Shown here: piece by piece, positions 45,423 through 54,435 of the stretch | Numbering within the stretch: the stretch's first letter is position 1 | How the letters are laid out: each line of letters begins with the position of its first letter | Assembly: GCF_900129305.1 (NCBI RefSeq) | Contig: NZ_FQVB01000007.1 | Coordinates: 62,001 to 126,000, forward strand | Direction of reading: 5' to 3' | DNA: 64,000 nucleotides | Source of the DNA: Desulfacinum infernum DSM 9756 | GTDB lineage: Bacteria > Desulfobacterota > Syntrophobacteria > Syntrophobacterales > DSM-9756 | Notes under the pieces: model-generated | What the model saw: the letters and a program-made list of their open reading frames with translations, nothing else | What the model was told of the DNA's origin: nothing | Databases searched by the model: none | Made by a program: the position numbers and the translations under genes

Positions 45423-46331
45423 ATGACCGAGAACAACATCCTGAACGAGCCTTTTTCTTCCACCATGAGCCGCCGGTTTCGCATCGCGCGGAACATCCAC
45501 ACCCAGAAGACCCCCTTCCAGCTGGTGGAAGTGGTGGAAACCAGCGACTACGGGATCACCCTCTTTCTGGACCGGCGCTTCCAGACGTCGGAAAAGGACG
45601 AATTCTTCTATCACGAATCCCTGGTGCATCCGGCCATGATGACCCATCCCAACCCGGAGCGGGTTCTCATCATCGGAGGGGGGGACGGCGGCACCCTGGA
45701 AGAGTCCCTCAAATATCCGTCGGTTCAGTCCGCCACCATGGTGGAACTGGACCCCGAAGTGGTGGACATCGCCAAGGTCCATCTTCGGTCCATCTGCGGC
45801 GATGCTTTCGATGATCCCAGGACCCGTCTCATTATCGGCGACGGGCGCAAGTTCGTGGAAGAGACGGACGAGACTTTCGATGTGATCATCCTGGATCTCA
45901 CGGATCCCTTGGAACCGTCCAAGTACGTGTATACCAAGGAATTCTACACTCTCTGCCGGGACCGGCTGCGTCCGGGAGGCATCCTGGCCCTTCACAACGA
46001 CTCCCCCTTCTTCTATCCGGAAGCCTTCAACGTGATCTCCAAGACCTTGGATTCCGTCTTCCCCTACCGGCGCCAATATCTCACCTACATCGTGGGATAC
46101 ATGCTGGACTTTGCCTTCTCCATCTGTTCCAGGGAGGATGTGCTGGACGTGTCGGAGGAGGTGCTGAGGGAGCGGCTTCGGGATCGAAACATCGGGCATC
46201 TTTACTACTACCACCCGGCGATGCACCCGCGCGCTTCCGCTCTTCCCGGGTATGTAACCCGGATATTGGAGACTCCGTGCCAGATATCCACGGACGCCGC
46301 GCCTTACGTCATGGACGAAGAGGAGTATTAG
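45423..46331 (+). CDS. speE: Polyamine aminopropyltransferase (spermidine synthase family)
   Basis: A 302-residue enzyme that moves the aminopropyl group of decarboxylated S-adenosylmethionine to a diamine. GGGDGGTLEE at 85-94 binds the nucleoside, VELDPEVVDIAKVH follows, and the catalytic loop is DLTDP at 158-162 instead of the D-S-S/T-D-P-x-G-P of typical spermidine synthases. The N-terminal beta-domain is present. The variant loop resembles forms that use longer or guanidino substrates. A GAGGAGG site precedes the ATG. It has its own promoter, 3.5 kb from speD-speB. Confidence 0.9.
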   Translation: MTENNILNEPFSSTMSRRFRIARNIHTQKTPFQLVEVVETSDYGITLFLDRRFQTSEKDEFFYHESLVHPAMMTHPNPERVLIIGGGDGGTLEESLKYPSVQSATMVELDPEVVDIAKVHLRSICGDAFDDPRTRLIIGDGRKFVEETDETFDVIILDLTDPLEPSKYVYTKEFYTLCRDRLRPGGILALHNDSPFFYPEAFNVISKTLDSVFPYRRQYLTYIVGYMLDFAFSICSREDVLDVSEEVLRERLRDRNIGHLYYYHPAMHPRASALPGYVTRILETPCQISTDAAPYVMDEEEY

Positions 46332-46397
46332 TCCTCATCACGGAACGGACGACCCGGGACTGCGAGCCATGAGAGCGCCTTTGTCATGCGGCCCACC

Positions 46398-46425
46398 GCA
46401 GGGGCGAATGATCATTCGCCCCTGC
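46398..46425. repeat. Palindromic repeat B, copy 2
   Basis: A perfect 28-base palindrome with arm GCAGGGGCGAATGA, 67 bases after the speE stop. It may also serve as a terminator-like hairpin. Confidence 0.88.
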
Positions 46426-46494
46426 AGCCCGCATGCAAGGAGGGGTCGTGTTTCATAAATGGGAACGAAAAGCGCGAATCTGTTGGGATAGATC

Positions 46495-47457
46495 ATGAGT
46501 CATGAAACCAGGCGGCTCCCTCGAGGGGCCAAATGCACACGGTGCCGGGAGCAGGCGACCATTGCGCTTCCGAGCCACCATGCCAACTTCTGCGAAGACT
46601 GTTTTCGCTTCTTTTTTCGTCGCAGCGTGCAGCGGGCCATGAAGAAGTTCCCCGTGGATCCCCGGGAGACGATTCTGGTGGCGGTCTCCGGCGGCAAGGA
46701 TTCCCTGGCCGCCTGGGCCGTCCTTCAGGATCTGGGCTGGAAGACCAAGGGAATCCACGTGGATCTGGGAATCGAGGGGTTTTCCGAAGCTTCGGCCGCC
46801 GCCATCGATGCTTTCGCGGCTCGAAGAGGCCTTTCATGGGTACGTTATTCGCTCAAGGAGGTCTTCGGGTACACCATTCCCGAGATCCAAAAACGCACCC
46901 GCCGGAAGATCTGTTCGGTCTGCGGCACGGTCAAACGCCAGGTGCTCAACCGCCTCACCTTCCAGGAAGAGTGCCGGGTGGTGGCCACCGGCCACAACCT
47001 GGACGATGAAGCGGGGCGGCTCTTGGGCAACCTGGTGCGGAATCGAAGGGAATACATCGAGAAGCAGTACCCCTATCTGCCGTCGTCTCACCCTCGGCTG
47101 CCGGTGAAGATCAAACCCCTCTATCGGGTTTCGGCCGATGAGATCCGGACCTTCTGCCGGGTGGAGGGAATCGAATACTTGGCCGATTCGTGCCCCTTGT
47201 CCCGCGGAGCCACCAGCCACACCTTTCAGGAAGTCCTCCAGTTTCTCGAAAAGAAGATGCCCGGAACGAAACGGGATTTTCTCTTTTCCTACCTGGAGTC
47301 CAAGGAGCCGCCCAAGCCCGTGGACGACTTCGGTACCTGCGATCAGTGCGGTCAGCCCTGCTACGGAACCCGCTGCAGCGTCTGCAACCTCTTGAACCAG
47401 CTTCGGGAGAAGGATGCGGCGCGACGCCCGCCTTCCGACGGCGAAGGTCCCCGATAG
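46495..47457 (+). CDS. TtuA/NcsA-type tRNA 2-thiouridine synthase
   Basis: A 320-residue PP-loop tRNA thiolase. Paired cysteines form zinc fingers at both ends (C14, C17, C33, C36; C282, C285, C294, C297). The ATP-binding SGGKDS is at 65-70, and three cysteines, C140 and C143 in KICSVCG and C233 in DSCPL, are placed like the iron-sulphur ligands of Thermus TtuA. GHNLDDEA supports the family. TtuA thiolates T54 of tRNA, stabilising it at high temperature; NcsA relatives modify U34. Which position is modified here is not known. It has its own terminator. Confidence 0.85.
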   Translation: MSHETRRLPRGAKCTRCREQATIALPSHHANFCEDCFRFFFRRSVQRAMKKFPVDPRETILVAVSGGKDSLAAWAVLQDLGWKTKGIHVDLGIEGFSEASAAAIDAFAARRGLSWVRYSLKEVFGYTIPEIQKRTRRKICSVCGTVKRQVLNRLTFQEECRVVATGHNLDDEAGRLLGNLVRNRREYIEKQYPYLPSSHPRLPVKIKPLYRVSADEIRTFCRVEGIEYLADSCPLSRGATSHTFQEVLQFLEKKMPGTKRDFLFSYLESKEPPKPVDDFGTCDQCGQPCYGTRCSVCNLLNQLREKDAARRPPSDGEGPR

Positions 47458-47510
47458 GGATCCTGTTCGCCGCCAGCCGTCCGCCGAACTCCCCCGAAAG
47501 GGAACGCAAG

Positions 47511-47545
47511 AAACCCCAGGCCCGAAACCCGGACCTGGGGTTTTT
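47511..47545 (+). terminator. Rho-independent terminator after the tRNA thiolase gene
   Basis: Arms AACCCCAGG and CCTGGGGTT flank a 13-base loop and are followed by a run of T. Confidence 0.88.
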
Positions 47546-47601
47546 CTGTCGGCAAAGGGATCTTGGGCAATCCCCCCACCCCCTTCGGAAAAGGGGCGAC
47601 T

Positions 47602-47668
47602 TCCCATCACCCATCACCCATCACTCATTACTCATCACTCATTACTCGTCACTCATTATCCGTCACCA
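47602..47668. repeat. Degenerate short-period tandem repeat
   Basis: About nine imperfect units of 7-8 bases around CCCATCA, CTCATTA and CTCATCA, followed by GGATGACGAATCAC and GGATGACGGATCAC in the reverse sense. It is low-complexity, with no protein-coding pattern. Confidence 0.75.
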
Positions 47669-47700
47669 CGAGAAACGGATGACGAATCACGGATGACGGA

Positions 47701-48945
47701 TCACGCCCTCCGCTTGGGCAGTATCAGGTTGAGGATGACCCCGCAGATACCCGCCAGGCCGATCCCCTTGATGGTGAATTCTCCCGCGGAAAAGGCCATG
47801 CCGCCGATGCCGAAGACCACCACCAGGGCCACGATGGCCATGTTGCGGGGTTCCATGAGATCATCGCCGGCCCGTACCAGGGTGTTCAGGCCCACCACGG
47901 TGATGGCCCCGAAGAGCAGAATGAGGATGCCGCCCATGACCGGCACGGGGATGGTCTGGAGCAGAGCACCCAGCTTGCCCACGAAGGCCAGCAGAATGGC
48001 GCAGCAGGAGGCGATGGTCATGATGGCCGGATTGAAGATCTTGATGAGGGCCACCGCGCCGGTCACTTCCGAGTAGGTGGTGTTGGGCGGTCCGCCCAGA
48101 AAGGCCGCCAGGGCTGTGGCCAGACCGTCGCCCATGAGGGTGCGATGGATGCCGGGATTCTTGATGTAGTCTTTTCCGGTCACCGATCCGATGGCCAGGA
48201 TGTCCCCAAAGTGCTCAATGGCCGGGGCGATGGCCACCGGGGCGATGAAAAGAACCGCCTGCCAGTTCCACTCGGGAAAGACGAAGTTGGGCACGGCAAA
48301 CCAGGGGGCCTTCAGGACCGGTTCAAAATTGACGAGCCCCAGGGGGATGGAGAGAACGTAGCCCACCACGATGCCGCACAGAATGGGGATGAGCCGAAGC
48401 ATGCCCCGCCCCAGAAGAGACACCAGGATGGTGGTGGCCAGCGAAATCATGGAGACCACCAGGGCGGTCTTTTCGGGCACCAGCACCGCGGCGCCGTCCC
48501 CGGTCTTTCCCAGGGCCATGTTCACGGCCACGGGAGCCAGGATGAGGCCGATGACCATGATCACGGGCCCGATCACCACCGGGGGGAGGATCCGGTCCAG
48601 CACCTGGCTTCCCCGCCACAAGATGATCAGACTGAAGATTACGTAGACCACGCCGGCGGCGGCCAGGCCGCACAGGGTGGCCGGGATGCCCCAGGTCTTC
48701 ACCCCGTAGATGATGGGGGCGATGAAGGCGAAGGAGGAAGCGAGAAAGACCGGGACTTTCCCCCGGGTGATCAGTTGAAAGAGCAGGGTGCCGGCGCCGG
48801 CCGTGAAAAGCGCCACGTTGGGGTCCAGACCCGTCAGGAGCGGCACCAGGACCAGGGCGCCGAAGGCCACGAAGAGCATCTGGGCACCCACCAGGGTGTC
48901 CTTGAATCGAAGGTGATACTCGGTAGAATGAATGCCTTTTTCCAT
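47701..48945 (-). CDS. uraA: Uracil permease (NCS2 family)
   Basis: A 414-residue inner-membrane transporter with about 12-14 hydrophobic segments that imports uracil with protons. LLFQLITRGKVPVFLASSFAFIAP, AIEHFGDILAIGSVTGKD with the substrate-binding glutamate, and GGPPNTTYSEVTGAVAL are diagnostic of the UraA branch. The ATG has an ideal AAAGGAGG ribosome site; the open frame continues upstream but without family sequence. It lies downstream of upp on the same strand, with a terminator between them. Confidence 0.93.
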   Translation of the reverse strand: MEKGIHSTEYHLRFKDTLVGAQMLFVAFGALVLVPLLTGLDPNVALFTAGAGTLLFQLITRGKVPVFLASSFAFIAPIIYGVKTWGIPATLCGLAAAGVVYVIFSLIILWRGSQVLDRILPPVVIGPVIMVIGLILAPVAVNMALGKTGDGAAVLVPEKTALVVSMISLATTILVSLLGRGMLRLIPILCGIVVGYVLSIPLGLVNFEPVLKAPWFAVPNFVFPEWNWQAVLFIAPVAIAPAIEHFGDILAIGSVTGKDYIKNPGIHRTLMGDGLATALAAFLGGPPNTTYSEVTGAVALIKIFNPAIMTIASCCAILLAFVGKLGALLQTIPVPVMGGILILLFGAITVVGLNTLVRAGDDLMEPRNMAIVALVVVFGIGGMAFSAGEFTIKGIGLAGICGVILNLILPKRRA

Positions 48946-49001
48946 GAAATTCCTCCTTTTGACATGCGTCGTTCTTGGAGTGCTTTCTCCGGTGGGAAGG
49001 C

Positions 49002-49028
49002 AAAAAAAAAGCACGCTTTGCGTGCTTT
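49002..49028 (-). terminator. Intercistronic terminator between upp and uraA
   Basis: On the minus strand AAAGCACG-CAAAG-CGTGCTTT is followed by nine T residues. It starts ten bases after the upp stop and 57 bases before uraA, so it should separate or attenuate expression of the transporter. Confidence 0.92.
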
Positions 49029-49037
49029 CGGAACGAG

Positions 49038-49664
49038 CTATTTGGTGCCGAAGATCTTGTCTCCGGCATCTCCCAGGCCGGGCAAAATGTAGCCGATGTC
49101 GTTGAGCTTTTCGTCGACGGCTGCGACATAGATGTCCACGTCCGGATGGGCTTCTTCCAGTCGCCGGATGCCCTCGGGGGCGGCCACCAGAAAGATTCCT
49201 CGGATGTTGGTGCATCCGGCTTCCTTCAGAAGGTCCACCGTGAGGACCAGGGTGCCGCCGGTGGCCAGCATGGGGTCCAGAATGAGGGCGATGCGCTCGT
49301 CCATCTTGTTGGCCAGCTTCACGTAGTAGCGGACCGGCTCCAGGGTTTCCTCGTTCCGGTAGAGGCCCACCACGCTCACCTTGGCGCCCGGGATGAGGTC
49401 CAGGACACCGTCCATCATGCCCAGGCCGGCGCGCAGGATGGGCACCACGGTGATCTTTTTGCCCTTGATGCGTTCCACCTCAACCGGGCCGCTCCAGCCC
49501 TGAATGGTGCGCTTTTCCGTTTCCAGGTCCTTGGTGGCCTCGTAGGTGAGCAGCCGGGCCAGTTCGGAAGCCAGCTCCCGGAAATCCTTGGTGCTGATGT
49601 TGTGTTTGCGCATGATGCCGAGCTTGTGGCGGACCAAGGGGTGGTCGACGACGTGAACGGCCAC
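49038..49664 (-). CDS. upp: Uracil phosphoribosyltransferase
   Basis: A 208-residue salvage enzyme making UMP from uracil and PRPP. It begins [19 protein letters not shown], with the PRPP loop [11 protein letters not shown] at 129-139 and the uracil-binding end [11 protein letters not shown]. Length matches the family exactly from the GTG start, which sits six bases after AAAGGAG. It has a strong consensus promoter upstream and a terminator directly after it, with uraA beyond. Confidence 0.96.
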   Translation of the reverse strand: MAVHVVDHPLVRHKLGIMRKHNISTKDFRELASELARLLTYEATKDLETEKRTIQGWSGPVEVERIKGKKITVVPILRAGLGMMDGVLDLIPGAKVSVVGLYRNEETLEPVRYYVKLANKMDERIALILDPMLATGGTLVLTVDLLKEAGCTNIRGIFLVAAPEGIRRLEEAHPDVDIYVAAVDEKLNDIGYILPGLGDAGDKIFGTK

Positions 49665-49712
49665 GGGCGTCTCCTTTCTTTGACGGCGTTCGGATGCCTG
49701 CTTCAGGCGCAG

Positions 49713-49741
49713 CCTATAGAGGAAAGCAGGGGGGGTGTCAA
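49713..49741 (-). promoter_or_regulatory. Sigma70 promoter of upp
   Basis: Minus-strand TTGACA and TATAGG with a 17-base spacer that begins CCCCCCC, like the promoter of the cupin regulator. Confidence 0.8.
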
Positions 49742-49876
49742 GGAAGGAATCGGGAGGGAAGGGCGAGCGGGTGCCGCAGCGTTGACGCAGAAACGGAGAC
49801 GCTGCTAATGTTTTCAAATTCATGTGGAATCTACAGCCTGATTCTCGGCGGCGAGGAAATGGAAGGGAGGCGACCC

Positions 49877-50341
49877 ATGAGAATCTACCTCATGCAACAC
49901 GCCCGGCCCGTACCCAAGGAAGAAGATCCCCGCCAGCCCCTTTCCCGACAGGGCGTGCGGGACGCGGAGATGGTGGGGGAACGCCTTGCGGCGGCGGGAG
50001 TTCGCCCGGAGGTCCTCCTGCACAGCCCTAAGGAAAGGGCCAAGGAAACGGCACGCATTGTCTGGAGGAAGCTGGGGGGCCAGGGGCGGCTGCAGGAACG
50101 GGAGGATCTGGCGCCGCTGGCGGACCCGGGGTCCGTGCTGGCGGACCTGGAGGCCGCAACGGGTGAGTGCCTGGTGGTGGGGCACCTGCCGCACCTGGGG
50201 CGCTTGGCCACCCGCCTCCTCACGGCGGGGCTCCGGGACGAACCGCCCTTGATCCGTTTCCGGCAGGGGGCCGTCCTCTGTCTCGTCCGGGAGGCGGAGG
50301 GTTGGCAGGTGGCCTGGATGCTTGCCCCTGAGTTGGCATAA
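49877..50341 (+). CDS. SixA-type histidine phosphatase-like protein
   Basis: A 154-residue phosphoglycerate-mutase-fold protein of the SixA group, which removes phosphate from phosphohistidine. The first motif, normally RHG, reads QHA in YLMQHARP: the catalytic His8 remains but the adjacent Arg is Gln. [13 protein letters not shown] and the second histidine in [16 protein letters not shown] are intact. The ATG is set by GGAAGGGAGG six bases upstream. It lies between upp and a nucleoside transporter, divergent from upp. Confidence 0.82.
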   Translation: MRIYLMQHARPVPKEEDPRQPLSRQGVRDAEMVGERLAAAGVRPEVLLHSPKERAKETARIVWRKLGGQGRLQEREDLAPLADPGSVLADLEAATGECLVVGHLPHLGRLATRLLTAGLRDEPPLIRFRQGAVLCLVREAEGWQVAWMLAPELA

Positions 50342-50398
50342 ACGGCTTGGGGAGCGGGCCTTGGTCTTGTCTGTTCGCATGGAGGCTGAGCGAGAGGG

Positions 50399-51643
50399 AT
50401 GTTGCAGCTGCAGAGCGCTTTGGGCCTCGTGATGTTGGTTTTTCTGGCGTGGGGATTTTCGGAAAACAGGCGCCGTTTGGCCTGGCGGGAGGTGGCGGGA
50501 GGGATCGTTCTCCAGGTCGCCCTGGCCTTCATCCTCTTGAAGATGCCCGGGGCGCGCCTCGTCTTCGCCTGGCTGAACCAGGCGGTTCAGGCCCTTTCGG
50601 CGGCCACCGAGGCGGGAACCGGGTTCGTCTTCGGATACCTGGGCGGCGGCGATCCGCCCTTCCAGGTCCGGCCCGGGGCGTCCACCTACATCCTGGCTTT
50701 CCGGGGACTGCCCCTGGTGCTGGTCATGAGCGCTCTGTCCGCGCTGCTCTATCACTGGGGGATCATTCCCCGGGTGGTGCGGGCCCTGGCCTGGATGCTC
50801 AAACGCGCCACGGGGATCAGCGGTGTGGAGGCCCTGGGGACGGCCGCCAACATCTTCGTGGGCATGGTGGAAGCCCCGGTCCTGGTCCGCCCGTATCTGG
50901 AAAGGGTCAGCCGAAGCGAGCTCTTCACCATCATGGCGGCCGGTATGGCCACCATCGCCGGCACGGTCATGGTGCTGTACGCCTCCATCCTGGAACCGGT
51001 CATCCCCGGGGTCATGGGGCATCTGCTGGTGGCGTCCATCATCAGCGCGCCGGCGGCCGTGACGGTGAGCAAGCTCATGGTGCCGCCCGTGGAGGAGGGC
51101 GTGGAGGGCTCCTTGGCCCTGGAGCGGGAGGCCCGAAGCGCCATGGACGCCGTAACCCAGGGCACCCTGGCCGGCCTCTCCCTTCTTTTGAACATCATCG
51201 CCATGCTGATCGTCTTTGTGGCCCTGGTGCATCTGGCCAACATGATCCTGGGATGGGTCCCCTCCTGGGGCGGAGAGCCCTGGACCGTGCAGCGGCTTCT
51301 GGGGTTGATCATGGCGCCGGTGACCTGGCTCATGGGCGTTCCCTGGTCCGAGGCGCACACGGCGGGGAGTCTCATGGGAGTCAAGACGATCCTCAACGAA
51401 TTCCTGGCCTACCTCCAGATGGCGGCCCTGCCCGCCGATGCGCTCAGCCCCCGTTCGCGCTTGATCCTCACCTACGCCCTGTGCGGCTTCGCCAACATGG
51501 GATCCCTGGGGATCATGATCGGAGGACTGGGGGCCATGGCGCCCGCGCGGCGGCCGGAAATCGTGGAACTGGGGGTTCGGTCCATTGTGGCGGGGACTCT
51601 CGCCACCTGCATGACCGGAGCGGTCATCGGTCTGCTGGTCTGA
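50399..51643 (+). CDS. Concentrative nucleoside transporter (NupC family)
   Basis: A 414-residue inner-membrane carrier that imports nucleosides with sodium or protons. GTAANIFVGMVEAPVLVRPYL is the signature of the CNT core, preceded by FRGLPLVLVMSALSALLYHWG and followed by MAAGMATIAGTVMVLYA. The C-terminal part GFANMGSLGIMIGGLGAMAP is also conserved. It follows the SixA-like gene on the same strand after 57 bases. With upp and uraA it makes a pyrimidine uptake and salvage group. Confidence 0.92.
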   Translation: MLQLQSALGLVMLVFLAWGFSENRRRLAWREVAGGIVLQVALAFILLKMPGARLVFAWLNQAVQALSAATEAGTGFVFGYLGGGDPPFQVRPGASTYILAFRGLPLVLVMSALSALLYHWGIIPRVVRALAWMLKRATGISGVEALGTAANIFVGMVEAPVLVRPYLERVSRSELFTIMAAGMATIAGTVMVLYASILEPVIPGVMGHLLVASIISAPAAVTVSKLMVPPVEEGVEGSLALEREARSAMDAVTQGTLAGLSLLLNIIAMLIVFVALVHLANMILGWVPSWGGEPWTVQRLLGLIMAPVTWLMGVPWSEAHTAGSLMGVKTILNEFLAYLQMAALPADALSPRSRLILTYALCGFANMGSLGIMIGGLGAMAPARRPEIVELGVRSIVAGTLATCMTGAVIGLLV

Positions 51644-51712
51644 ATCGTACCCGCCGCGGAGATCCCCGCCGTTTGCATGAAACGCGACCTCGTTCCGTTC
51701 GTGCACGCGGCC

Positions 51713-51742
51713 TGTAGGGGCGAATCATCAGTCGACCCTACA
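51713..51742. repeat. Palindromic repeat B, degenerate copy 3
   Basis: TGTAGGGGCGAATCA pairs with an imperfect second arm ending GACCCTACA. The flank ATGAAACGCGACCTCG about 35 bases upstream also precedes repeat A at 27766. Confidence 0.65.
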
Positions 51743-51806
51743 AGGGTCCGCTTCCCAAAGGTGCGTTTCCTCTTTCATTGTTTCTCTCCGCGCGATGAGA
51801 GTTGAA

Positions 51807-51847
51807 GTGAAAGAGAACCGCGAATGAACGCCAATGGACGCGAATGG
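51807..51847. repeat. Dispersed repeat D, copy 2
   Basis: GTGAAAGAGAACCGCGAATG, then AACGCCAATGGACGCGAATGG. It matches the copy after leuS in the same orientation and contains three CGCGAATG-like units. Confidence 0.8.
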
Positions 51848-51905
51848 ATCGTTTCGTGTTCGTTCGCGACTTCAACGCTCGGCCGGCCTCTCGGATCCCC
51901 GAACC

Positions 51906-52376
51906 TCAACTCGGATTTTGGCCTCCGGCCTTGAGTCCTCGGGTGAGGGCCCGGTCCAGGGCGGAGGCGAAACGGCGCCGGTCGCTCTCGCTCAGGGGGC
52001 CCGGGCCGCCCTGGGCCAGACCGGCGCCTCGAAGATCGTGGAGAAAATTCCGGATGGAGAGTCGCTCCCCTACGTTTTCCTTGGTGTAGCTCTGCCCCCG
52101 GGGATCGATGGCCACGGCTCCCTTGTCCACCACCTGAGCGGCCAGGGGAACGTCCGCGGTGATCACCAGGTCCCCCGGTGCCACCCGCTGGGCGATGGCT
52201 TGATCGGCGGCGTCGAAATCCCCGCTCACCCGCACCATGGTGACAAGCGATGAGCGGGGCACGGCCAAGGGCCTGTTGGCCACCACGAAAACGGGAAGAC
52301 GCAGCCTTTGGGCCGCCCGGAAGACGATCTCCTTGATGTCCCCCGGGCATCCGTCCGCATCGATCCAAATGTTCAC
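51906..52376 (-). CDS. YaiI/YqxD family protein (UPF0178)
   Basis: A 156-residue cytoplasmic protein. MNIWIDADGCPGDIKEIVFRAA opens the family, and VANRPLAVPRS, DLVITADVPLAAQ and VIDPRGQ-like AIDPRGQSYT follow, all typical of UPF0178 (DUF188), a PIN-like fold with conserved aspartates. Nuclease activity is suspected for the fold but the function is unknown. It stands alone and is divergent from typA. Confidence 0.88.
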   Translation of the reverse strand: MNIWIDADGCPGDIKEIVFRAAQRLRLPVFVVANRPLAVPRSSLVTMVRVSGDFDAADQAIAQRVAPGDLVITADVPLAAQVVDKGAVAIDPRGQSYTKENVGERLSIRNFLHDLRGAGLAQGGPGPLSESDRRRFASALDRALTRGLKAGGQNPS

Positions 52377-52553
52377 GTGTTTTCTCCTCTGAAGTTGTCT
52401 CCCTGCCCCTTTTCCCTACCACAGCGGGGGATCCGGCGGGGCGAGAAAAAACGACGTGCCCCCTGCCGGAAAAACCGGTTGCCGCCGTTATGACCTTGGT
52501 GTATGTGTCCCCGGCATTTGATCCGATCCCAAGACCGAGAGGAAAGCCATACC

Positions 52554-54374
52554 GTGAGAAATATCAAGGACAGCAGCTCCCTTCGAAATATCGCCATCAT
52601 CGCCCACGTGGACCACGGAAAGACGACCCTGGTGGATGCCATGTTCCGGCAAAGCGGCGTGCTGCGGGCCGGAAAGGACGTTCCGGAACGGCTCATGGAC
52701 CGCCTGGACCTGGAGCGGGAGCGGGGCATCACCATCGCCGCCAAGAACTGTTCCGTGACTTGGCGAGGGGTGAAGATCAACATCATCGACACGCCGGGCC
52801 ACGCGGACTTCGGCGGCGAGGTGGAACGGGCCCTGGCCATGGCGGACGGAGCGCTCCTGCTGGTGGACGCCTCGGAGGGACCGCTTCCCCAGACCCGGTT
52901 CGTTCTCAAAAAGACCCTGGAGGCCGGTCTCAACGTCCTGGTGGTCATCAACAAGATCGACCGCAAGGACGCCCGCCCGAACCAGGTCTTGGACGAGATT
53001 TATGATCTTTTCATCGATCTGGACGCCACGGACGACCAGCTGGAATTTCCCGTGCTTTACGCCGTGGGCCGGGACGGGGTGGCGTCGCCGAGCCTTGATG
53101 AGCCGGGGCGGGATCTCAGCCCGCTCTTCGACGCCATATTGAACGAAATTCCCCCGCCTGCGGGGGATCCCCGTGCGCCCTTCCGGATGCTGGTGGCGGA
53201 CCTGAGCTACAGCGACTACCTGGGGCGGCTGGCCATCGGCAAGATCGCCCACGGCACCATCCGGTCCGGGGATCCGCTGGTGCGCATCAATCAGGAGGGC
53301 GAAACACGCCCGCTCAAGATCACCAAACTCCAGGTCTATGAAGGCATGAGTCTCAAGGAGACCGATCAGGCCGGCCCGGGAGACATCGTGGTGCTGGCCG
53401 GCATCGACGACGTGCTCATCGGAGATACCATCTGCACGGCGGAAGCGCCCCGGGCCCTCAAACGGATCCGGGTGGACGAGCCCACCGTCTCCATGAAGTT
53501 CACCATCAACGACTCTCCCTTCGCCGGCAAGGAAGGCGCCATCGTCCAGTCGGGCAAGATCCGGGAAAGGCTCTACAAGGAGACGCTCCGAAACGTGGCC
53601 ATCCGGGTGGAGGAGGCGGAGGACAAGGAAAGCTTCCTGGTCCAGGGCCGAGGCGAATTCCAGATGGCCATCCTCATCGAGACCATGCGCCGGGAGGGTT
53701 TCGAGCTGTGCGTAGGCCGTCCTGAGGTGATCTACCAGGAACGGAACGGGCGGCGGCTGGAACCCATGGAGCACCTCTATGTGGACTGCGAGGAGAGCTT
53801 CATCGGTGTCGTGACGGAAAAGCTTTCCATCCGCAGGGGCACCCTCACCAACCTGGTGAACAAGGGGTCCGGGCGGGTGCGCATCGAATTCATGATCCCC
53901 TCCAGGGGCCTCATCGGCTACCGGGACGAATTCCTCACCGACACCAAGGGAACCGGGATCCTCAATTCCTATTTCGCGGGCTACGACGAGTACCGGGGCG
54001 ACTTTCCCAGCCGATTCACCGGTTCTCTCGTCTCCGACCGGCAAGGGAAAGCCGTGGCCTACGCGCTTTTCAACCTGGAACCCCGCGGGCGCCTTTTCAT
54101 CGTTCCCAACGATCCCGTCTATGAAGGTATGATCATCGGCGAGCACAACCGGGACAGCGACCTGAACGTGAATCCCTGCAAGGAAAAGAAGCTGAGCAAC
54201 ATGCGGGCCGCCGGAAAGGACGACAACGTGCTGCTCACGCCCGTCGCGCCCATGACACTGGAGCGGGCGCTCCACTTCATCCGGGAAGACGAGATGGTGG
54301 AGGTGACCCCCAAGTCCATCCGGCTTCGGAAGACGATCCTGGCCGCTTCGCAGCGCCCTTTGAAAAAGAAATAG
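52554..54374 (+). CDS. typA: Ribosome-associated GTPase TypA/BipA
   Basis: A 606-residue translational GTPase linked to ribosome assembly and stress responses. The G domain has [12 protein letters not shown] at 17-28, [15 protein letters not shown] and [10 protein letters not shown]; domain II, an EF-G-like domain and the BipA-specific C-terminal domain ([32 protein letters not shown]-like) follow. The GTG start has AGAGGAAAG upstream; an earlier in-frame ATG adds unconserved residues. The related lepA lies 850 bases downstream. Confidence 0.95.
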   Translation: MRNIKDSSSLRNIAIIAHVDHGKTTLVDAMFRQSGVLRAGKDVPERLMDRLDLERERGITIAAKNCSVTWRGVKINIIDTPGHADFGGEVERALAMADGALLLVDASEGPLPQTRFVLKKTLEAGLNVLVVINKIDRKDARPNQVLDEIYDLFIDLDATDDQLEFPVLYAVGRDGVASPSLDEPGRDLSPLFDAILNEIPPPAGDPRAPFRMLVADLSYSDYLGRLAIGKIAHGTIRSGDPLVRINQEGETRPLKITKLQVYEGMSLKETDQAGPGDIVVLAGIDDVLIGDTICTAEAPRALKRIRVDEPTVSMKFTINDSPFAGKEGAIVQSGKIRERLYKETLRNVAIRVEEAEDKESFLVQGRGEFQMAILIETMRREGFELCVGRPEVIYQERNGRRLEPMEHLYVDCEESFIGVVTEKLSIRRGTLTNLVNKGSGRVRIEFMIPSRGLIGYRDEFLTDTKGTGILNSYFAGYDEYRGDFPSRFTGSLVSDRQGKAVAYALFNLEPRGRLFIVPNDPVYEGMIIGEHNRDSDLNVNPCKEKKLSNMRAAGKDDNVLLTPVAPMTLERALHFIREDEMVEVTPKSIRLRKTILAASQRPLKKK

Positions 54375-54435
54375 GGAGAGCCGTCGAGCCCCTTCCATGC
54401 TCCGCCTGGTGGCAAGAAAGGCGCTGAAGGTTGGA

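Noticed and set aside
47602-47705. A possible CRISPR array
   Set aside because: The units are 7-14 bases, degenerate, without regular spacers, and no cas genes are present.
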